From Chitinophagaceae bacterium UBA1946 (lineage in GTDB: Bacteria > Bacteroidota > Bacteroidia > Chitinophagales > Chitinophagaceae), in assembly GCA_002336815.1 (NCBI GenBank), contig DDEU01000061.1:33502-92993 (forward strand): a DNA stretch of 59,492 nt, in the 5' to 3' direction. Shown here piece by piece: positions 1 to 7,987 of the stretch. The notes beneath the pieces are model-generated. The model had not been told where the DNA came from. It searched no databases and was given only the letters and a program-made list of their open reading frames with translations. A program made the translations under genes and the position numbers. Numbering within the stretch: position 1 is the stretch's first letter; each line of letters opens with the position of its first letter.

Positions 1-2
1 GT

Positions 3-134
3 TATGGTGGTGATATCAGCCGTAAACGCAAGCTGCTGGAGAAACAGAAGGAAGGTAAAAAAAGAATGAAGCAGATCGGTAATGTGGAAGTGCCGCAGGA
101 AGCGTTTTTGGCGGTGCTGAAGCTGAATGATTAG
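3..134 (+). CDS. lepA: Elongation factor 4 (LepA), 3' end
   Basis: The window opens inside this gene; only the last 43 codons and the TAG stop are present. The peptide contains DISRKRKLLEKQKEGKKRM followed by an IGNVEVPQEAF segment, which matches the conserved C-terminal tail of LepA/EF-4, the ribosomal GTPase that back-translocates or rescues stalled elongation complexes. The lysine/arginine-rich tail is the part that reaches toward the peptidyl-transferase centre in this family. The GTPase domain lies outside the window, so the call rests on the tail alone. A tandem repeat begins a few bases after the stop and a bidirectional terminator follows at 227-256. Confidence 0.88.
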   Translation, partial: YGGDISRKRKLLEKQKEGKKRMKQIGNVEVPQEAFLAVLKLND

Positions 135-137
135 GGA

Positions 138-185
138 ATTGATTAGTGATAAGTGATGAGTGATAAGTTATCGGTGATCGGTAAT
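138..185 (+). repeat. Degenerate tandem repeat just after lepA
   Basis: A run of units of the type GTGATAAGT / GATGAGTGATAAG starts within a few bases of the lepA stop codon and fades into GGTGATCGGTAAT. It encodes nothing and has stop codons in all frames. It belongs to a set of similar low-complexity repeats in this window that sit directly behind genes and read in the same direction as the gene. Confidence 0.6.
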
Positions 186-226
186 AGGTCGAAAGTTTGT
201 ACTTAGCAGTGATCAGAAAATAATAG

Positions 227-256
227 AAAATGGCGCCACTTGCGGCGCCATTTTTT
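227..256. terminator. Bidirectional intrinsic terminator
   Basis: A GC-rich hairpin with arms TGGCGCC (231-237) and GGCGCCA (244-250) and a six-base loop is flanked by AAAA on the left and a run of seven T on the right. It can terminate lepA transcription rightward, and the A-tract gives a shorter U-run leftward. The stop codon of the leftward gene (256-258) overlaps its edge, so two convergent genes share it. Confidence 0.8.
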
Positions 257-936
257 TACAGGTTGATGGAGGGCTGATCATTGCAATCCGTAGAATCTTT
301 TACTTTTATTTCCGTTACCAGCGCATCGTTGGTCACCAGTGTATCCAGTTGTTTAAATACCATGCCGGTCAATATGCTGCTGCCATTTGTCTCATTGTTG
401 TTACTGCCGGTATCTGCAGCCGGCGCTGCAGGGCTGTCTTCATTTGTTGAAAATGTGATGCCCGTTGTGGTTTTGCATTCAGGTTTTACTACGGTGGTGG
501 AATCATAGTGTATCACCATTCCGCCTACATAACCATTCCATTTTGGAATGCTGTCTTTCTTTACAACAGCACTCTCACCGGTAAGAGGTTGTGCGATTTC
601 AACTTCACCCCTGGTAATGCTGGTATCGCATGAAAAGAGCATGCTGCTGAATGCCAGCAGGCAGGCAGCCAGGAATTTTTTCCAGCCTGCTATTCGCCGG
701 ATAAAAATATCCGGGGGTAATTCGATGGTAATTCTGCCCAACTGTTCCGCCTTAAAGCGTCCGCAGGTTGATTGGTCCTGGTTACGGTTGAGGAAGAAAT
801 GCTGCACTTCACTGTCTGTCATCGACGTAAAATCGACTACTGTTTTTGCACATACATTGCAGTGGCGGCCCTGGGTATTGGGAGTCATTTCATCCCAGTT
901 CTCATAACATGGTTTGGGAATGCTGATCTTGAGCAT
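256..936 (-). CDS. Cys-rich N-terminal, membrane-anchored hypothetical protein
   Basis: This is a 226-residue protein of unknown function. The first 60 residues carry a conserved-looking block with PCYENWDEMTP, HCNVCAKTVVDF and CGRFK; the cysteines near positions 10, 26, 29 and 58 suggest a zinc or other metal-binding module. A hydrophobic helix follows around residues 88-102 and ends in FSC. The C-terminal half is polar, low in complexity and rich in Ser/Thr/Asp. I recognise the N-terminal block as recurring in Bacteroidota hypothetical proteins but know no function for it. It lies downstream of the sigma/anti-sigma pair on the same strand, 138 bases away, so co-transcription is possible. 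The internal helix without an N-terminal signal implies that the Cys block stays in the cytoplasm, which is an inference. Confidence 0.7.
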   Translation of the reverse strand: MLKISIPKPCYENWDEMTPNTQGRHCNVCAKTVVDFTSMTDSEVQHFFLNRNQDQSTCGRFKAEQLGRITIELPPDIFIRRIAGWKKFLAACLLAFSSMLFSCDTSITRGEVEIAQPLTGESAVVKKDSIPKWNGYVGGMVIHYDSTTVVKPECKTTTGITFSTNEDSPAAPAADTGSNNNETNGSSILTGMVFKQLDTLVTNDALVTEIKVKDSTDCNDQPSINL

Positions 937-1074
937 GGCAGGAATTTTAAGGGTGATGTTTGTGGATGTTAATTTAGTAAATCATCCTGTAGCCTGCCTT
1001 TGCGGTACCAGTAAAAAAGCGATCTTAACTTTTAATTACAGTTTGCCTGCTGCCGTTTTGGCTGCGCCTTCAAC

Positions 1075-1683
1075 TTATAGCATTGCGTTATCTGTTTCAA
1101 TTTCTTTCAACAGGGTTTCTGCCTGTTGCAGGGAATGCTTGTAATAGCGTTTTGCTAAACGTTCTGCAAATAGCTTAAACAGGTATCCTATTGGAAAAGC
1201 CAGGACCCAGTAATAATTGTCTTTTGTAATATTTTTTCCGTTCACCAGCACCGGCAATAAAACAACGGTGGCTACCAGTAATAAAAAGCCCAGCAGGAAG
1301 TTGAGCCGCTGCAGTTTCCAGAACTGTATCTTTTGCAGGGCGAACTGTTTCAACGCCTGTGTATGCGGCATTCCTGTGTTATGGCTGACGTTAAGCCTCT
1401 GCAGGCTCAGGAGGCCGATCACCGGCATCAGTAACAGTAGTAGAACCGTAATGATCCCGATCCCCTGCAGGTACATCGCATCCAGCTTGCCGAAATTGAA
1501 TAACACATAACCGGCAGCGCAAACACACACGAGGCTGCCAGCCCATTCAGCATACTTTATTTTTTTTATCATGATGGTGTATTTTTTTTGAGTGATGGCA
1601 TCCATGATGCGGTTGGTTGATAGGGAGGCTGAATTTTTTGAGTTCACCGCATCCCATTCATTTTTGAGGTCCTGTAAGTCCAT
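1075..1683 (-). CDS. Four-helix membrane protein, probable anti-sigma partner
   Basis: This 202-residue protein starts with a soluble segment (MDLQDLKNEWDAV) followed by four predicted transmembrane helices, around residues 45-65, 72-98, 128-150 and 160-180, and ends in a charged tail. It begins six bases after the stop of the ECF sigma gene and is almost certainly co-transcribed with it. Bacteroidota ECF genes are often followed by such short-headed membrane proteins. An anti-sigma role is inferred from position and architecture only; no zinc-binding anti-sigma motif (HxxxCxxC) is visible. It could be a general envelope protein under control of the same promoter. Confidence 0.6.
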   Translation of the reverse strand: MDLQDLKNEWDAVNSKNSASLSTNRIMDAITQKKYTIMIKKIKYAEWAGSLVCVCAAGYVLFNFGKLDAMYLQGIGIITVLLLLLMPVIGLLSLQRLNVSHNTGMPHTQALKQFALQKIQFWKLQRLNFLLGFLLLVATVVLLPVLVNGKNITKDNYYWVLAFPIGYLFKLFAERLAKRYYKHSLQQAETLLKEIETDNAML

Positions 1684-1689
1684 GGTTAA

Positions 1690-2178
1690 TTATTGAGTGA
1701 TTTTTCGTTTTAGTTTTTCCCTGATACGTGAGAGTCGTGTTCCAACATTCGATGGTGAAAGTCCGGTGATCTCTGCGATCTCTTCGTAGGACCTGTCTTC
1801 GAGGTACAGCATCAACAGACCTTTGTCAAGCAGGTTCAGATCCTGTATATGCCGCTGCAGGGTTTTTAGTTTTTCTTCGTACGCATCATCACCGACGGCA
1901 TCAGGTGTATTCAGCAACTGCTCATCAATGGGAATGCTGCGAAGGTTCTTTTTATTTTTACGGAGGTGAAAGATGGCCACATTCATCGCCACCCGGTACA
2001 TCCAGGTACTGAGGCTTGACTGCTGCTGAAAACTGTCGAATGATTTCCAGCAATTGTAAATGATCTCCTGCACCAGGTCGTCACGATCGTCTTTACTGTC
2101 GGTGTAAAATGCCGCTACCTTCGTGATCAGCCTTTGATGTTGCTGTATGGCCCCGATAAATCTTTCCTTTTTCTCCAC
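1690..2178 (-). CDS. ECF-type RNA polymerase sigma factor
   Basis: This 162-residue protein has the two-domain layout of sigma-70 family ECF factors. Region 2 is seen as DLVQEIIYNCWKSFDSF with LSTWMYRVAMNVAIFHLRK. Region 4 is seen as LEDRSYEEIAEITGLSPSN followed by VGTRLSRIREKLKR, the -35-reading helix-turn-helix. It would direct RNA polymerase to a small regulon that probably includes its own promoter and the adjacent membrane protein. The start is GTG at 2178; no ATG fits the region 2 boundary better. The target genes cannot be read from the sequence. Confidence 0.92.
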   Translation of the reverse strand: MEKKERFIGAIQQHQRLITKVAAFYTDSKDDRDDLVQEIIYNCWKSFDSFQQQSSLSTWMYRVAMNVAIFHLRKNKKNLRSIPIDEQLLNTPDAVGDDAYEEKLKTLQRHIQDLNLLDKGLLMLYLEDRSYEEIAEITGLSPSNVGTRLSRIREKLKRKITQ

Positions 2179-2387
2179 TCCGGCTGGTTGTTGTTTCGTT
2201 AGTATTGTATTAGTGCAGGATCTGTAAAAAAAATCACAGGGAAGAAGATTTTTTTTTCAAATTACTTTAAGAATTCCTGACTGCAAGGAAAATGTATCTG
2301 TATCCGTAGTCAGTTCATGAAATAGACCTTTAAATAAAACAGGACTCTTGGCAATCTTTTTTATATTTATCTATTCAATCAAAACAG

Positions 2388-2864
2388 ATGGATCCCAACA
2401 TAATACTCATTGATAAATTTTATTTGGCTTTTCAGCACCGTGACTACGAACTAATGAACAGTTGTTACAGCGATGATATTGTTTTTTACGACCCGGTATT
2501 TGAATTGCTCCGGGGCGATGAGGTGAAGTATATGTGGGAAATGCTCTGCAAAAATGCCACTGATTTTTCGTTGCTCTACGACAGCATCACGGCGCTTGAT
2601 CATGAATACTACACCTGCAACTGGGTGGCTACCTATACTTTTTCAAAGACAGGGCGCAAAGTGGTGAACCGCATCAAAGCGCACATGCGGTTGGAGAATG
2701 GCAAGATCGTTGAACACAGCGATGGTTTCAGCCTGCACAAATGGAGTGCACAGGCACTCGGTTTTACCGGGCAGTTACTGGGATGGAATTCTTTTTTTCA
2801 ACGAAGGATCAAGAACCAGGCAAAAAGAAGGCTGGTGAAATTTATAGAAGCCAAACAGCAATAA
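2388..2864 (+). CDS. NTF2-like / SnoaL-like domain protein
   Basis: A 158-residue protein of the nuclear transport factor 2-like fold. It opens with an N-terminal helix (LIDKFYLAFQHRDYELMNSC), followed by YSDDIVFYDPVFELLRGDEV and a C-terminal sheet containing GKIVEHSDGFSLHKW. The fold houses small enzymes (isomerases, dehydratases) and ligand-binding proteins, so the substrate cannot be named. The cone pocket would be lined by the conserved Asp in the FYDP turn. A near-consensus -7 box, TATATTTA at 2362-2369, lies 18 bases before the ATG. It is a single-gene unit, followed by a DUF1761 gene. Confidence 0.75.
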   Translation: MDPNIILIDKFYLAFQHRDYELMNSCYSDDIVFYDPVFELLRGDEVKYMWEMLCKNATDFSLLYDSITALDHEYYTCNWVATYTFSKTGRKVVNRIKAHMRLENGKIVEHSDGFSLHKWSAQALGFTGQLLGWNSFFQRRIKNQAKRRLVKFIEAKQQ

Positions 2865-2946
2865 CCCGTACGGCTGTTTGCATTTTGAAAAAAGGAATTG
2901 TATTTTGTTGCTGATAAAGCCTCTATTTACCTAAAACCATTTTATC

Positions 2947-3360
2947 ATGAATTCACTGCAACACCTTCACTGGCTGCCGGTATTACTGGGTGGCCTTGCT
3001 TATTTTATGCTGGGCGCTCTCTGGTATTCAAAATTACTGTTTGCCCCCAAATGGCTGGAGTACACAAAGATCGATGTGAACGATCCCGAAGCAAAAAAAG
3101 GAGTAGCCGTTATTTTCATTGGCTCCTTTGTATTGATGCTGCTTACCAGTTTTGCGATTGGCGTGCTGGCGTATAAGCTGCACATCACCGGCTGGATGCT
3201 GGGCGCTAAACTTGGATTGTTTACCGGCACTTTGCTGGGAACCACCGCCATCGCTATTTCTTACCTGTATGAGAAAAGGCCTTTTGGTTTGTATCTTATC
3301 AACGGTGGATATACCATTGTAGGGAGCATCATTGCAGGAATTATTATCTGCAGCATCTAA
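2947..3360 (+). CDS. DUF1761 family membrane protein
   Basis: A 137-residue protein with four predicted membrane helices. The N-terminal half, with LGGLAYFMLGALWYSKLLFAP and the following KWLE segment, is the pattern of DUF1761, an uncharacterised family of small inner-membrane proteins. Helices lie at about residues 7-24, 50-70, 82-102 and 112-134. No catalytic motif is visible. It runs up to the stop of the convergent gene that begins at 3361, with no intergenic space, so the two 3' ends abut. Confidence 0.72.
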   Translation: MNSLQHLHWLPVLLGGLAYFMLGALWYSKLLFAPKWLEYTKIDVNDPEAKKGVAVIFIGSFVLMLLTSFAIGVLAYKLHITGWMLGAKLGLFTGTLLGTTAIAISYLYEKRPFGLYLINGGYTIVGSIIAGIIICSI

Positions 3361-4710
3361 TTACCATTCAATAACGGGCAGGTTGTTTGGCTTCTTGTTA
3401 AAACGGGCATGAAGCGCAACCTGCCCACTTTCTTTTTGCAGGATCAACCGGAAAGATTCGATATTGCGGATCGCCTTTGTTAGTTCCGCCGGGAAATATT
3501 TCAGCAGCGATGCCGGGATCTTTGTGAGCAGCACCTGCAGTAGAAAAATACCATTTACTTTACTGGCCGGCGCAATGACGGTATAATTATTTGATGTTAG
3601 TTCAAGTAAGTCCCCGGTTTTTTGGCTGCAATAAGATCTCACAAAGGGCAGGGGAGTAAACCATTCGCCGGCCGGCGTTTTTTCTAATTTGCCACTGTTT
3701 TTCCAGTATTGATACACATTGCCGGCATCCTTTCCCCTGGTCAAAAAATTGAACGCCGGTTCTTCCACGTTGTTGACCACCACTTTTTCCAGGGCATTAA
3801 AATTATCATCGTAAGTATAGGTCACGGCTGAATCTACTCTTGGAATGATCGCAGCAATATCCAGTTGATAGTTGTTATTACCGGGCAATAGCAACGAATC
3901 AATATTAAAATTCAACGCCCTTGAAATACCCGCCCTGGCCGTATCGGGCAGCAACGCATACAATTCTGGAGCAGGTTGTGTAAATGCAAGTGTACAGAGT
4001 GAACTGTCGCTGTAACTGAAATTATCTTCCCGGGAAATGTACTGTTTTTTGGGAGACAACAGGGCATCGATGGTGATGCCGGTTTTGCTGAAATTGGCTG
4101 TCAGCACAGCAGCCTGTTCCAGCAATTGATTGGCTGGCAGCAGCAGGGAAAAATGACTGGCCGCATCCACATTTTTTTGCAGTGTTGCTCCGGTGGCATA
4201 TTCTTTTTTTTCAAAAAGCTCCCTGGCCACCTGGCGAATACATTGTTTGTTTTCTACCGATCCGTTGCCAAGCAACAGTTGCTCTCCATGCAAAATAAAT
4301 TCCAGGCCGGTTGATGCAGAGAAGTATTCATCTGCACCCCGCTTTTCGAAATGAAATTGCTGCAACCCTTTTTCAAAGTCTTTCCGGTCATTTATCTCTG
4401 CTACGGTATACCAGGCATTGGCGGGCTGGTTGGCTGCATGAAAAATGAATACATAATCGGGCAGCTTTACCATATCATCCCAGCTCACTTTGTCTTTATC
4501 AGAAGAAAAAATAGAGCTGGTTTTCCATTGTGATGGGGTGGTAATAAAATTCCAGATGAGCGTATTCGTCACTCTTTTTACATCAATGGCAACAATATAG
4601 TCGGCGTTTTTTGAAACACCCGTATTGTTCCATGTTTTATAAAAAAACTTGTAGTAGCCCAACAGCAGCAGGCTGCAAAGCAGTATAAAGGCCCATTTCT
4701 TTTTGTTCAT
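3361..4710 (-). CDS. Membrane-anchored envelope protein, DUF4836-like
   Basis: This 449-residue protein starts with a short positively charged head and one hydrophobic helix (residues 5-22), giving an uncleaved anchor or signal. The remainder is a large extracytoplasmic domain with alternating strands and helices and no enzyme motif I recognise. Near residue 300 it has the segment YTYDDNFNALEKV followed by a P-x-F-x-F spacing. The same pattern (YVYDDNFKGTEV, then PDFTFVL) occurs in the next gene on this strand, at 4897-6951. The two proteins therefore look like distant paralogues related to Bacteroidota DUF4836-type proteins. They are separated by repeat DNA, so they are not obviously one transcript. 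Confidence 0.55.
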   Translation of the reverse strand: MNKKKWAFILLCSLLLLGYYKFFYKTWNNTGVSKNADYIVAIDVKRVTNTLIWNFITTPSQWKTSSIFSSDKDKVSWDDMVKLPDYVFIFHAANQPANAWYTVAEINDRKDFEKGLQQFHFEKRGADEYFSASTGLEFILHGEQLLLGNGSVENKQCIRQVARELFEKKEYATGATLQKNVDAASHFSLLLPANQLLEQAAVLTANFSKTGITIDALLSPKKQYISREDNFSYSDSSLCTLAFTQPAPELYALLPDTARAGISRALNFNIDSLLLPGNNNYQLDIAAIIPRVDSAVTYTYDDNFNALEKVVVNNVEEPAFNFLTRGKDAGNVYQYWKNSGKLEKTPAGEWFTPLPFVRSYCSQKTGDLLELTSNNYTVIAPASKVNGIFLLQVLLTKIPASLLKYFPAELTKAIRNIESFRLILQKESGQVALHARFNKKPNNLPVIEW

Positions 4711-4719
4711 GCAGGAAAC

Positions 4720-4784
4720 GTCAATGGTGAATCCGTGAATAGTGAATCGTCAATCATCAATAGTGAATCGTCAATAGTGAATCG
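4720..4784. repeat. GTGAATCGTCAAT tandem repeat
   Basis: Imperfect copies of GTGAATCGTCAATA repeat about four times between two same-strand genes. The block directly precedes the start codon of the gene that begins at 4710. It differs in sequence from the neighbouring repeat at 4812-4894 and has no coding potential. Confidence 0.7.
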
Positions 4785-4811
4785 AACAAATAATCAATAA
4801 GGCCTCAATTG

Positions 4812-4894
4812 TAACTTATCACTCAAAACTTATAACCCATAACTCAAAACTCATAACTCAAAATTCATAACTCAAAACTCAAAATTTATAACTC
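4812..4894 (-). repeat. ATAACTCAAAACTC tandem repeat just after a stop codon
   Basis: About eight degenerate copies of ATAACTCAAAACTC or ATAACTCATAACTC end two bases from the stop of the gene at 4897-6951. Read along that gene's strand it is GAGTTATAAATTTTGAG, full of TAA and TGA triplets. Very similar sequence occurs after the genes ending at 28417 and 58049. Confidence 0.75.
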
Positions 4895-4896
4895 CT

Positions 4897-6951
4897 CTAG
4901 TCCACCTTCTTCTCCCTTTCCAGTTTGTCTTTTTCCATGATATCATTAATAGCGTCGATCATGTTAAAGAAAAATTCGAGACTGTTGGTATGGTTGCCGG
5001 TAATGTTCATGATGGTAGTGCCCTGCATCATTCCGTCTTTCAGGCCGCCGGTCATCTCTACATCGCCCATGTTCTCTTCCAGATAGCTACTTACTTTTTT
5101 ACTGAGGTCCGTACTCATTTGCGTGCTGAGCTGCTGAACCAGTTTCTTTGAGTTGATCTTCATGTACACATTGTTGCCAAGCACGCTGTTTTTCGTAGCT
5201 GCATCCAGCGTATAGCCCTTATTGCTGAGCTGCATGTCGATCACTTCTCTGGAGGTGGTCACAATGGCCTTACCCTCTTTCACCATAAAATATAAACTGT
5301 TGAGTGCATATTTTCCGCTGTCAAAAACCAGTTCATAATAGCCGCCCCGGTCATTGTAATTGTACCGGTCTTTTTTAGCATATTTCAACGGCAGCTTAGC
5401 CAACTTCTGCATAAAGCCTTCTTTCTTCGTTTCCAGTACAAACGTAAAATCCGGTGACAATTCATCTTTTGTTTTCTGTACTTCGGTTCCTTTAAAATTA
5501 TCATCGTACACGTAATCTGTATAGGTCACTTTTTTTGTCTTCATATTGTGCAGCACCATTACCATGTTGCCGGGCATGAGTTCTGCAATGGCTTTTTCAT
5601 CAATGATCATTTCAAACAGGTCCATGTACACATCAACCACATCGCTGTATTCGTTGATATAGGGAGTGCTGTTTAAATATTGGCGGATGAGTTTGTAATA
5701 ATAGTTTGCCATCGCTTCCGTATTGATGGAGCCGGAAATGCAGGCGATGTTATCAGGATTGATAAAGCCGGCCAATGCCTCACTTTGTTTGCTGTTGTAC
5801 ACTGCTTTACCCAATGCAGCGATCTGTTCGTCGGGCGAGTACATTTTTTGTTCCAGCCGCATCCTTGTCTTTTCAAAAAAGATATTCAGCGAAGTCCGGA
5901 ATCCTTTGTTCTCGTTTTCTTTAAAGTTTCGTGGCGACAATGCATTGTGAGTGATAGCGCCCCATCCTTTAAAAAAAGTTGCCCAGTATTGATTGAGCAT
6001 ATTGTCGTAGTTGAGCCAGATACTTACGTGAGCAGCCGGATCAACCACTTTTTTGTAAGACAGTTCCGTTTCTATAGAAGCAGTTTTTGTGTTGAAAACG
6101 CCGTTGATGATACTGTCTGATATCGCCAATTGTTTTGCAGCGGAATGTTTTTCCTGTTCTTTGTACCAGGCTTCTCTCCTGGCTTCAGCTACACTGTCCT
6201 CATGACTCATGTGGTATTCTGTCACTTCTTCTGCCGCAACTTCTTCTTCAACAGGAGCTGGTTTGTGTTTTTTGGGAGATCTTTTTTGCGCTCCTTTTTT
6301 TGAAGGTCGTGTAGCAGCCGGTTTCTTTTTACCAGGCACCTGTTTGTGAGCCTTTGGCTGAACAGGTCTTTTTTCTACGGCAGGTGGCGCTATTTCAATA
6401 TCTTCTACCGGCGCAGCCACTGTATCAGCTACTGCTACGGGAACAGCTGCCGTATCTGCAACAGAATACTCAGAATAGTATTTTGTTTTATAATTGGTAT
6501 AAACGAACACCGCCTGTTTATCATTCCATCCCAAAAAAGTATTTTTCGACATAGAAATAAATTCATAGCCATTCTTTTTTTCGGGCCTCATTTCCGCATG
6601 ATAGTTGGCCTGCACCAATTGTAAGAACTGGTTGGTATTTTTCAGGTTGACCAGGCTTACAAAACTCATGGCAGAATCATCCATCAGCACATATTGGAAC
6701 ACATCTTTTTCAAAATCAATGCCGGTACCTTCCAATGAAGTAAGACTGTCGATCTTCAGTGCTTTGAAGAGGTTATTCTTTACAAAATTGTAGCTGTCCA
6801 GTTTTTTCACCGGCACATTCTTAGAGAAATTTTCGCCGGAATACCGGATCACCAGCGAAGCATTGGCCGGCACATTGTTCACAGAGCTTTGTGCCGTTAC
6901 TGTCATCAGGGCAGCACAGGTAAAAATGACACTGGTAATAAATCTTTTCAT
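4897..6951 (-). CDS. Secreted DUF4836-like protein with Lys/Pro-rich insert
   Basis: This 684-residue protein starts at MKRFITSVIFTCAALMTVTA, a clear signal peptide. An upstream in-frame start at 7017 would overlap the preceding gene and destroy the signal, so 6951 was chosen, four bases from that gene's stop. The N-terminal domain (VPANASLVIRYSGENFSKN) resembles DUF4836 proteins of Bacteroidota. Residues around 185-265 form a low-complexity insert rich in Lys, Pro and Ala (KKPAATRPSKKGAQKRSPKK), histone-H1-like in composition and followed by an acidic stretch. The C-terminal domain contains YVYDDNFKGTEV, shared with the protein at 3361-4710. Function is unknown; it probably acts in the periplasm or outer envelope with the lipoprotein encoded just upstream. 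Confidence 0.62.
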   Translation of the reverse strand: MKRFITSVIFTCAALMTVTAQSSVNNVPANASLVIRYSGENFSKNVPVKKLDSYNFVKNNLFKALKIDSLTSLEGTGIDFEKDVFQYVLMDDSAMSFVSLVNLKNTNQFLQLVQANYHAEMRPEKKNGYEFISMSKNTFLGWNDKQAVFVYTNYKTKYYSEYSVADTAAVPVAVADTVAAPVEDIEIAPPAVEKRPVQPKAHKQVPGKKKPAATRPSKKGAQKRSPKKHKPAPVEEEVAAEEVTEYHMSHEDSVAEARREAWYKEQEKHSAAKQLAISDSIINGVFNTKTASIETELSYKKVVDPAAHVSIWLNYDNMLNQYWATFFKGWGAITHNALSPRNFKENENKGFRTSLNIFFEKTRMRLEQKMYSPDEQIAALGKAVYNSKQSEALAGFINPDNIACISGSINTEAMANYYYKLIRQYLNSTPYINEYSDVVDVYMDLFEMIIDEKAIAELMPGNMVMVLHNMKTKKVTYTDYVYDDNFKGTEVQKTKDELSPDFTFVLETKKEGFMQKLAKLPLKYAKKDRYNYNDRGGYYELVFDSGKYALNSLYFMVKEGKAIVTTSREVIDMQLSNKGYTLDAATKNSVLGNNVYMKINSKKLVQQLSTQMSTDLSKKVSSYLEENMGDVEMTGGLKDGMMQGTTIMNITGNHTNSLEFFFNMIDAINDIMEKDKLEREKKVD

Positions 6952-6955
6952 CTGA

Positions 6956-7624
6956 TTATTTTGAAAGGGTGATTTTATTTTCGACTGTTTTTTTACTGGT
7001 AATGATATCGAGGGCATTCAGCTTAAGCATCACCGCTTTTTTGTTGGCAGCCGTTTTACTTTCTTTGTTGCTGGCTGCGGCAATATTGTTCTCAAACCGG
7101 AAGATACCCGTATAACCCGCCGTGGCAAATACTTCCCGGTCGGCGTTGCTGAGTTGCTGGTATTCGTCTTTAAGGGAAAATTTATTCAGCCTGCTGAATG
7201 TACCTGTTGCAGCATCGTATTCATAATTCTTTTCAATGCCGGGCTTGCGGCTCTTTTCTTTGTCAGCAATATTTTTAACTGCATTGTTAAGGCTGTTTAC
7301 ACTGGCGAAACTGCAGTTGAGGGTAACAATAAAATTATCGAAGTCAATAGTCGTTTTCACATTGCTGATGCCGCCTGTTTTTTTAATGCTGCTTTCGATG
7401 CCGGCAACTTTTTGGGTGATCTGTTCTTTGCTGGGTACATCATGGCCATTCACGGTCTTCATTTTCATAATGGAGTTGATCTTCGTCTTGCTCTTGCTAA
7501 GATTGAGCACCAGTTGAAAATTACCGGTGCCATCCTGCTTCACAAAAACCTGCTCAATAATTTCAAAACAACTTTGCAACAGCAGCACACTGCTCAGGGC
7601 CAAAGCATAAAATATCTTTTTCAA
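6956..7624 (-). CDS. Putative lipoprotein, first gene of a two-gene operon
   Basis: This 222-residue protein begins MKKIFYALALSSVLLLQSCF, a signal peptide ending in a lipobox with Cys at position 19. The mature part (FVKQDGTGNFQLVLNLSKSK, then repeated Lys/Ser/Asn-rich strands) resembles short Bacteroidota envelope lipoproteins of unknown role. It lies four bases upstream of the secreted DUF4836-like gene on the same strand, so the two are almost surely co-transcribed and may act together. The near-consensus box TAGTTTTA (reverse strand, 7647-7654) lies 22 bases upstream and could be the operon's -7 element. Confidence 0.68.
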   Translation of the reverse strand: MKKIFYALALSSVLLLQSCFEIIEQVFVKQDGTGNFQLVLNLSKSKTKINSIMKMKTVNGHDVPSKEQITQKVAGIESSIKKTGGISNVKTTIDFDNFIVTLNCSFASVNSLNNAVKNIADKEKSRKPGIEKNYEYDAATGTFSRLNKFSLKDEYQQLSNADREVFATAGYTGIFRFENNIAAASNKESKTAANKKAVMLKLNALDIITSKKTVENKITLSK

Positions 7625-7987
7625 CCGATGTATTTTGGGCGTAAAACTACCGGTTTTTACAATTCAAAACTAAAAGGATCAGATTTAGAGTATTCGCTAT
7701 CGTCTGCTATGCCCTGGCACAACCATGGGCGGATAATTTTTACAGGCACCCTGGGTTTTCGATGCTTTTTATACCAACATTCCTGTACCTTCAATTTTGG
7801 CTGTCTTTAAGCCGTTGCTAACTGCAGAATACTAAAATATCCATCCTTTCAAAAATTATTTACGTACCCCGGAATCGGTTCGATGGTTTCAGGTTGTCGG
7901 CTAATACAAATTAAGTACTAACTGCCAGCGCTCAATTTCCTATTTTCAAAATCGAGAATCAGCAGGTGCTGTATTAAATTATCCCGT
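7625..7987. other. Intergenic region between divergent genes
   Basis: These 363 bases separate a leftward lipoprotein operon from a rightward surface-protein gene. Apart from the weak leftward box at 7647-7654 I see no exact TAnnTTTG element, no hairpin terminator and no RNA gene. Short open frames that cross it read antisense to the lipoprotein gene and were not accepted. Confidence 0.4.

Noticed and set aside
7154..7810. Open frame of 218 codons on the plus strand
   Set aside because: It is antisense to the lipoprotein gene at 6956-7624, which has a clear lipobox and operon spacing; the plus-strand frame has no recognisable protein pattern.
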